A DNA stretch of 64,000 nucleotides from Nonomuraea soli. GTDB taxonomy: Bacteria > Actinomycetota > Actinomycetes > Streptosporangiales > Streptosporangiaceae. The notes beneath the pieces are model-generated. The model ran no database searches. It was not told the DNA's origin and worked only from the letters and a program-made list of their open reading frames with translations. The position numbers and the translations under genes are program-made. The stretch covers positions 248,001 through 312,000 of the forward strand of contig NZ_JACDUR010000004.1 in NCBI RefSeq assembly GCF_013761175.1, written 5' to 3'. This document shows, one piece after another, positions 62,114 to 64,000 of this stretch; position 1 is the first letter of the stretch, and every line of letters begins with the position of its first letter.

Positions 62114-63106
62114 GTGGATATCGATGCTTTCGTCGCCGTGCATCGCCCGGCCTGGGACCGCCTCGAGCACCTCGTCTCCAGACGCGGCAAGCTGTCGGGT
62201 GCGGAGGTCGACGAGCTCGTCGACCTCTACCAGCGGGTCTCCACGCACCTGTCGATCGTCCGCTCGGGGCGTGCGGACGCGCTGCTCGTCGGGCGCCTGT
62301 CCGCGCTGGTGGCACGCGCCCGCTCCGCCGTGACGGGCGCCCACACGCCCGCGTGGCGGCAGCTGGCCAGGTTCTTCACCGTCTCCTTCCCCGTCGTCGC
62401 CTACCGGGCCCGCTGGTGGTGGCTCGGCGCCACGCTGGCCTTCCTGATCGTCTCCTGGGTCATGGGCGCGTGGATCGCGGGCGACCCCGAGGTGCAGGCG
62501 GCCATCGCGACCGACGAGGAGATCACCCAGCTCGTCGAGCACGACTTCGCCGACTACTACTCCGAGAACCCCGCGGCCTCCTTCGCCAGTCGTGTGTGGG
62601 TCAACAACGCCTGGGCGTCCATGCTCATGATCATCTCGGCGATCTTCATGGGGTTGCCCGTCCCGTACTTCCTGTGGACCAACGCCGCCAACGTCGCCGT
62701 CTCCGGCGGGCTCATGGCCTCGCGCGGCAAGCTCGACATCTTCTTCGGGCTCATCACCCCGCACGGCCTGCTCGAACTCACCGCCGTCTTCCTGGCCGCG
62801 GGCGTGGGCATGCGCCTGGGCTGGACCGTCATCGACCCGGGACCACGCCGCCGCCTGGAGGCGCTCGCCGAACAGGGGCGCGCCGTCATCGCCGTCGCAC
62901 TCGGGCTGGTCGTCGTGCTGTTCGTCTCCGGCCTCATCGAGGCCCTCGTCACGCCGTCGGGCCTGCCGACCTGGGCACGCATCGCCATCGGCGTGGTGGC
63001 CGAGGCGGTGTTCCTGGCCTACGTCGTGGTGTTCGGGCGCCGGGCACTGCTGGCCAGGGAGAGCGGCGACATGGAACGCGCCCCCGACGTCGCACCCACA
63101 GCCTGA
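62114..63106 (+). CDS. Stage II sporulation protein M-like membrane protein
   Basis: A 330-residue protein with a GTG start. A soluble helical N-terminus (1-75, VDIDAFVAVHRPAWDRLEHLVSR) precedes five helices: WWLGATLAFLIVSWVMGAW, AWASMLMIISAIFMGLPV, LLELTAVFLAAGVGMRLGW, AVIAVALGLVVVLFVSGLI and IGVVAEAVFLAYVVVFGR. NPAASFASRVWVNNAWAS near 155 is the family's core loop. In Bacillus SpoIIM helps peptidoglycan remodelling at engulfment; the actinobacterial relatives accompany RDD, DUF58 and MoxR genes and are not proven to act in sporulation. Confidence 0.88.
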   Translation: MDIDAFVAVHRPAWDRLEHLVSRRGKLSGAEVDELVDLYQRVSTHLSIVRSGRADALLVGRLSALVARARSAVTGAHTPAWRQLARFFTVSFPVVAYRARWWWLGATLAFLIVSWVMGAWIAGDPEVQAAIATDEEITQLVEHDFADYYSENPAASFASRVWVNNAWASMLMIISAIFMGLPVPYFLWTNAANVAVSGGLMASRGKLDIFFGLITPHGLLELTAVFLAAGVGMRLGWTVIDPGPRRRLEALAEQGRAVIAVALGLVVVLFVSGLIEALVTPSGLPTWARIAIGVVAEAVFLAYVVVFGRRALLARESGDMERAPDVAPTA

Positions 63107-63256
63107 CCAAGGCCCTGCCACCGGCCTCCGGGCCTGCCACCCGGCCTCGGGATCCCTGCGTGGCCCCTGCACCCGGCTTCGAGCCCGGCGTGGCCCTGCC
63201 ACGTCGCCTTGGACCTTGGCGCGGCCCTTACCCGGCCGTAGGGCCCTGGCGCGGTC

Positions 63257-64000
63257 CTACAAGCGTCCCTGGGACTTGAGCGCGAGGTAGGCGTCGGCCA
63301 GGGCCGGCGCGAACTCCTCCGGCACGGCGTCGACCACCTCGACCCCGTGACGCCGCAACCGGGCGGTGACCCGGCGGCGGTCGGCCATGGCCCGCTCGGC
63401 GGCGGCCGCGTCGTAGACCTGCTCGGCCGACCCGTGCAAGCCCGCCATCGCCGTCACCCGCGGATCGGACACCGCGGCGACCAGCAGCAGATGCCGCGAG
63501 GAGAGCTGGCCCAGCACCGGCATCAGACCCTCCTCCAGCGAGGCGGAGTTGAGGTCGGTCAGCAGCACGACGAGGCAGCGGTGCCTGGCACGCGACAACA
63601 CGGCGGCGACCATCCCGGGACCGTCGGCCTCGATGAGCTCCGCCTCGATGGGCGCCATCACGTTGACGAGCGAGGGCAGCAGTTCGGTCTTCGACGCGCC
63701 CGACAGCCAGGCGCGGACCGAGCGGTCGTAGGCGAGGAAGTCGACCCGGTCACCGGCACGCGCGGCCAGGGCGGCCAGCAGCAGCGCGGCGTCCATCGAC
63801 CAGTCGAGCCTGGGCCACCCGGGCGCGGGCAGCGGGCCGGGATCGATGAGCAGCCCACCACCGGCGCCGGCGGCGGGTCGGGCGCCCGCCAGCGGGATCG
63901 GCGCGGAGCCCACCCGCCCGGCCGACGTGCGGCCCGTGTCGAGCACGATCAGCACCCGCCGGTCACGCTCCGGCCGCCAGGTGCGCACCACCACGTCGTT
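63257..64000 (-). CDS. DUF58-domain protein, C-terminal part (5' end outside window)
   Basis: The frame is open to the window edge. NDVVVRTWRPERDRRVLIVLDTGRTS is the DUF58 core, with the vWA-like Asp of VLDTGR. A Pro/Gly-rich insert follows, then WSMDAALLLAALAARAGDRVDFLAYD, VVLLTDLNSASLEEGL and a C-terminal RRHGVEVVDAVPEEFAPALADAYLALK. DUF58 proteins commonly partner MoxR ATPases and transglutaminase-like membrane proteins, so a moxR gene is expected beyond the edge. It is convergent with the SpoIIM-like gene, leaving about 150 bases of repetitive non-coding DNA between. Confidence 0.88.
   Translation of the reverse strand, partial: NDVVVRTWRPERDRRVLIVLDTGRTSAGRVGSAPIPLAGARPAAGAGGGLLIDPGPLPAPGWPRLDWSMDAALLLAALAARAGDRVDFLAYDRSVRAWLSGASKTELLPSLVNVMAPIEAELIEADGPGMVAAVLSRARHRCLVVLLTDLNSASLEEGLMPVLGQLSSRHLLLVAAVSDPRVTAMAGLHGSAEQVYDAAAAERAMADRRRVTARLRRHGVEVVDAVPEEFAPALADAYLALKSQGRL

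Noticed and set aside
63107..63256. A repeat element between the SpoIIM-like and DUF58 genes
   Set aside because: Words such as GGCGTGGCCCTGCCAC recur loosely but no unit or period can be fixed; it looks like ordinary low-complexity GC-rich spacer.

Overview
The window is GC-rich chromosomal DNA from a filamentous actinomycete. GTG starts are frequent, genes often overlap by four bases (ATGA or GTGA), and coding density is high. It carries whiB next to the F420 genes cofD and cofE, then a DUF3499 gene, manB, a Trm112 gene, a phosphosugar-isomerase-like gene and ahcY. This order is recalled from Streptomyces and mycobacteria. Together with fbiC, an ECF42-type sigma factor and an AA10 LPMO, it suggests Streptosporangiales (Streptosporangium, Nonomuraea or Microbispora relatives). 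That placement is inference.

Layout. 1-2.2 kb: the tail of a DUF5941-like gene, a repeat-rich non-coding stretch, and a PD-(D/E)XK-like gene whose 3' end is tandemly duplicated. 2.2-7.3 kb: a GNAT enzyme, then an operon of sugar/choline-type nucleotidyltransferase, glycerol-1-phosphate-dehydrogenase-like enzyme, CDP-alcohol phosphotransferase and GT2 glycosyltransferase. 7.3-25 kb: an envelope-glycan region with GT2, GT4 and GT-C glycosyltransferases, acyltransferase 3, an LCP ligase, two UPF0104 flippase-like proteins, a methyltransferase and a GDP-mannose-pyrophosphorylase-like enzyme; an SPFH/zinc-ribbon pair sits inside it. 25-29 kb: a DHFR-like reductase, an HhH-GPD DNA glycosylase, a divergent SDR, and an ECF42 sigma factor with its YCII partner. 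29-36 kb: fbiC, a VWA/binding fusion, a secreted LPMO, and cofE-cofD. 36-43 kb: a Q/P-rich membrane protein, whiB, and the DUF3499-manB-Trm112-SIS-CDF operon. 43-48 kb: a hairpin-rich tandem repeat, two SRPBCC proteins with an ArsR regulator, and a lone TnpB with a recognisable right end. 48-54 kb: a two-component system, a choice-of-anchor protein, a catalytically gutted kinase with C-terminal repeats, and a MerR/GerMN-like pair. 54-64 kb: ahcY plus a second short SAH-hydrolase paralogue, two secreted LVIVD-repeat proteins flanking a DUF305 lipoprotein, then RDD, SpoIIM-like and DUF58 genes.

Working together. FbiC makes the deazaflavin FO; CofD and CofE turn it into F420 with its glutamate tail. 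ManB and the isomerase-like protein supply mannose phosphates, and the nucleotidyltransferase at 23.7 kb could activate them for the glycan genes at 8-24 kb. The most intriguing unit is the operon at 3.6-7.3 kb, which looks able to make and use a CDP-activated polyol phosphate. The LVIVD-DUF305-LVIVD group is a second candidate system of unknown role.
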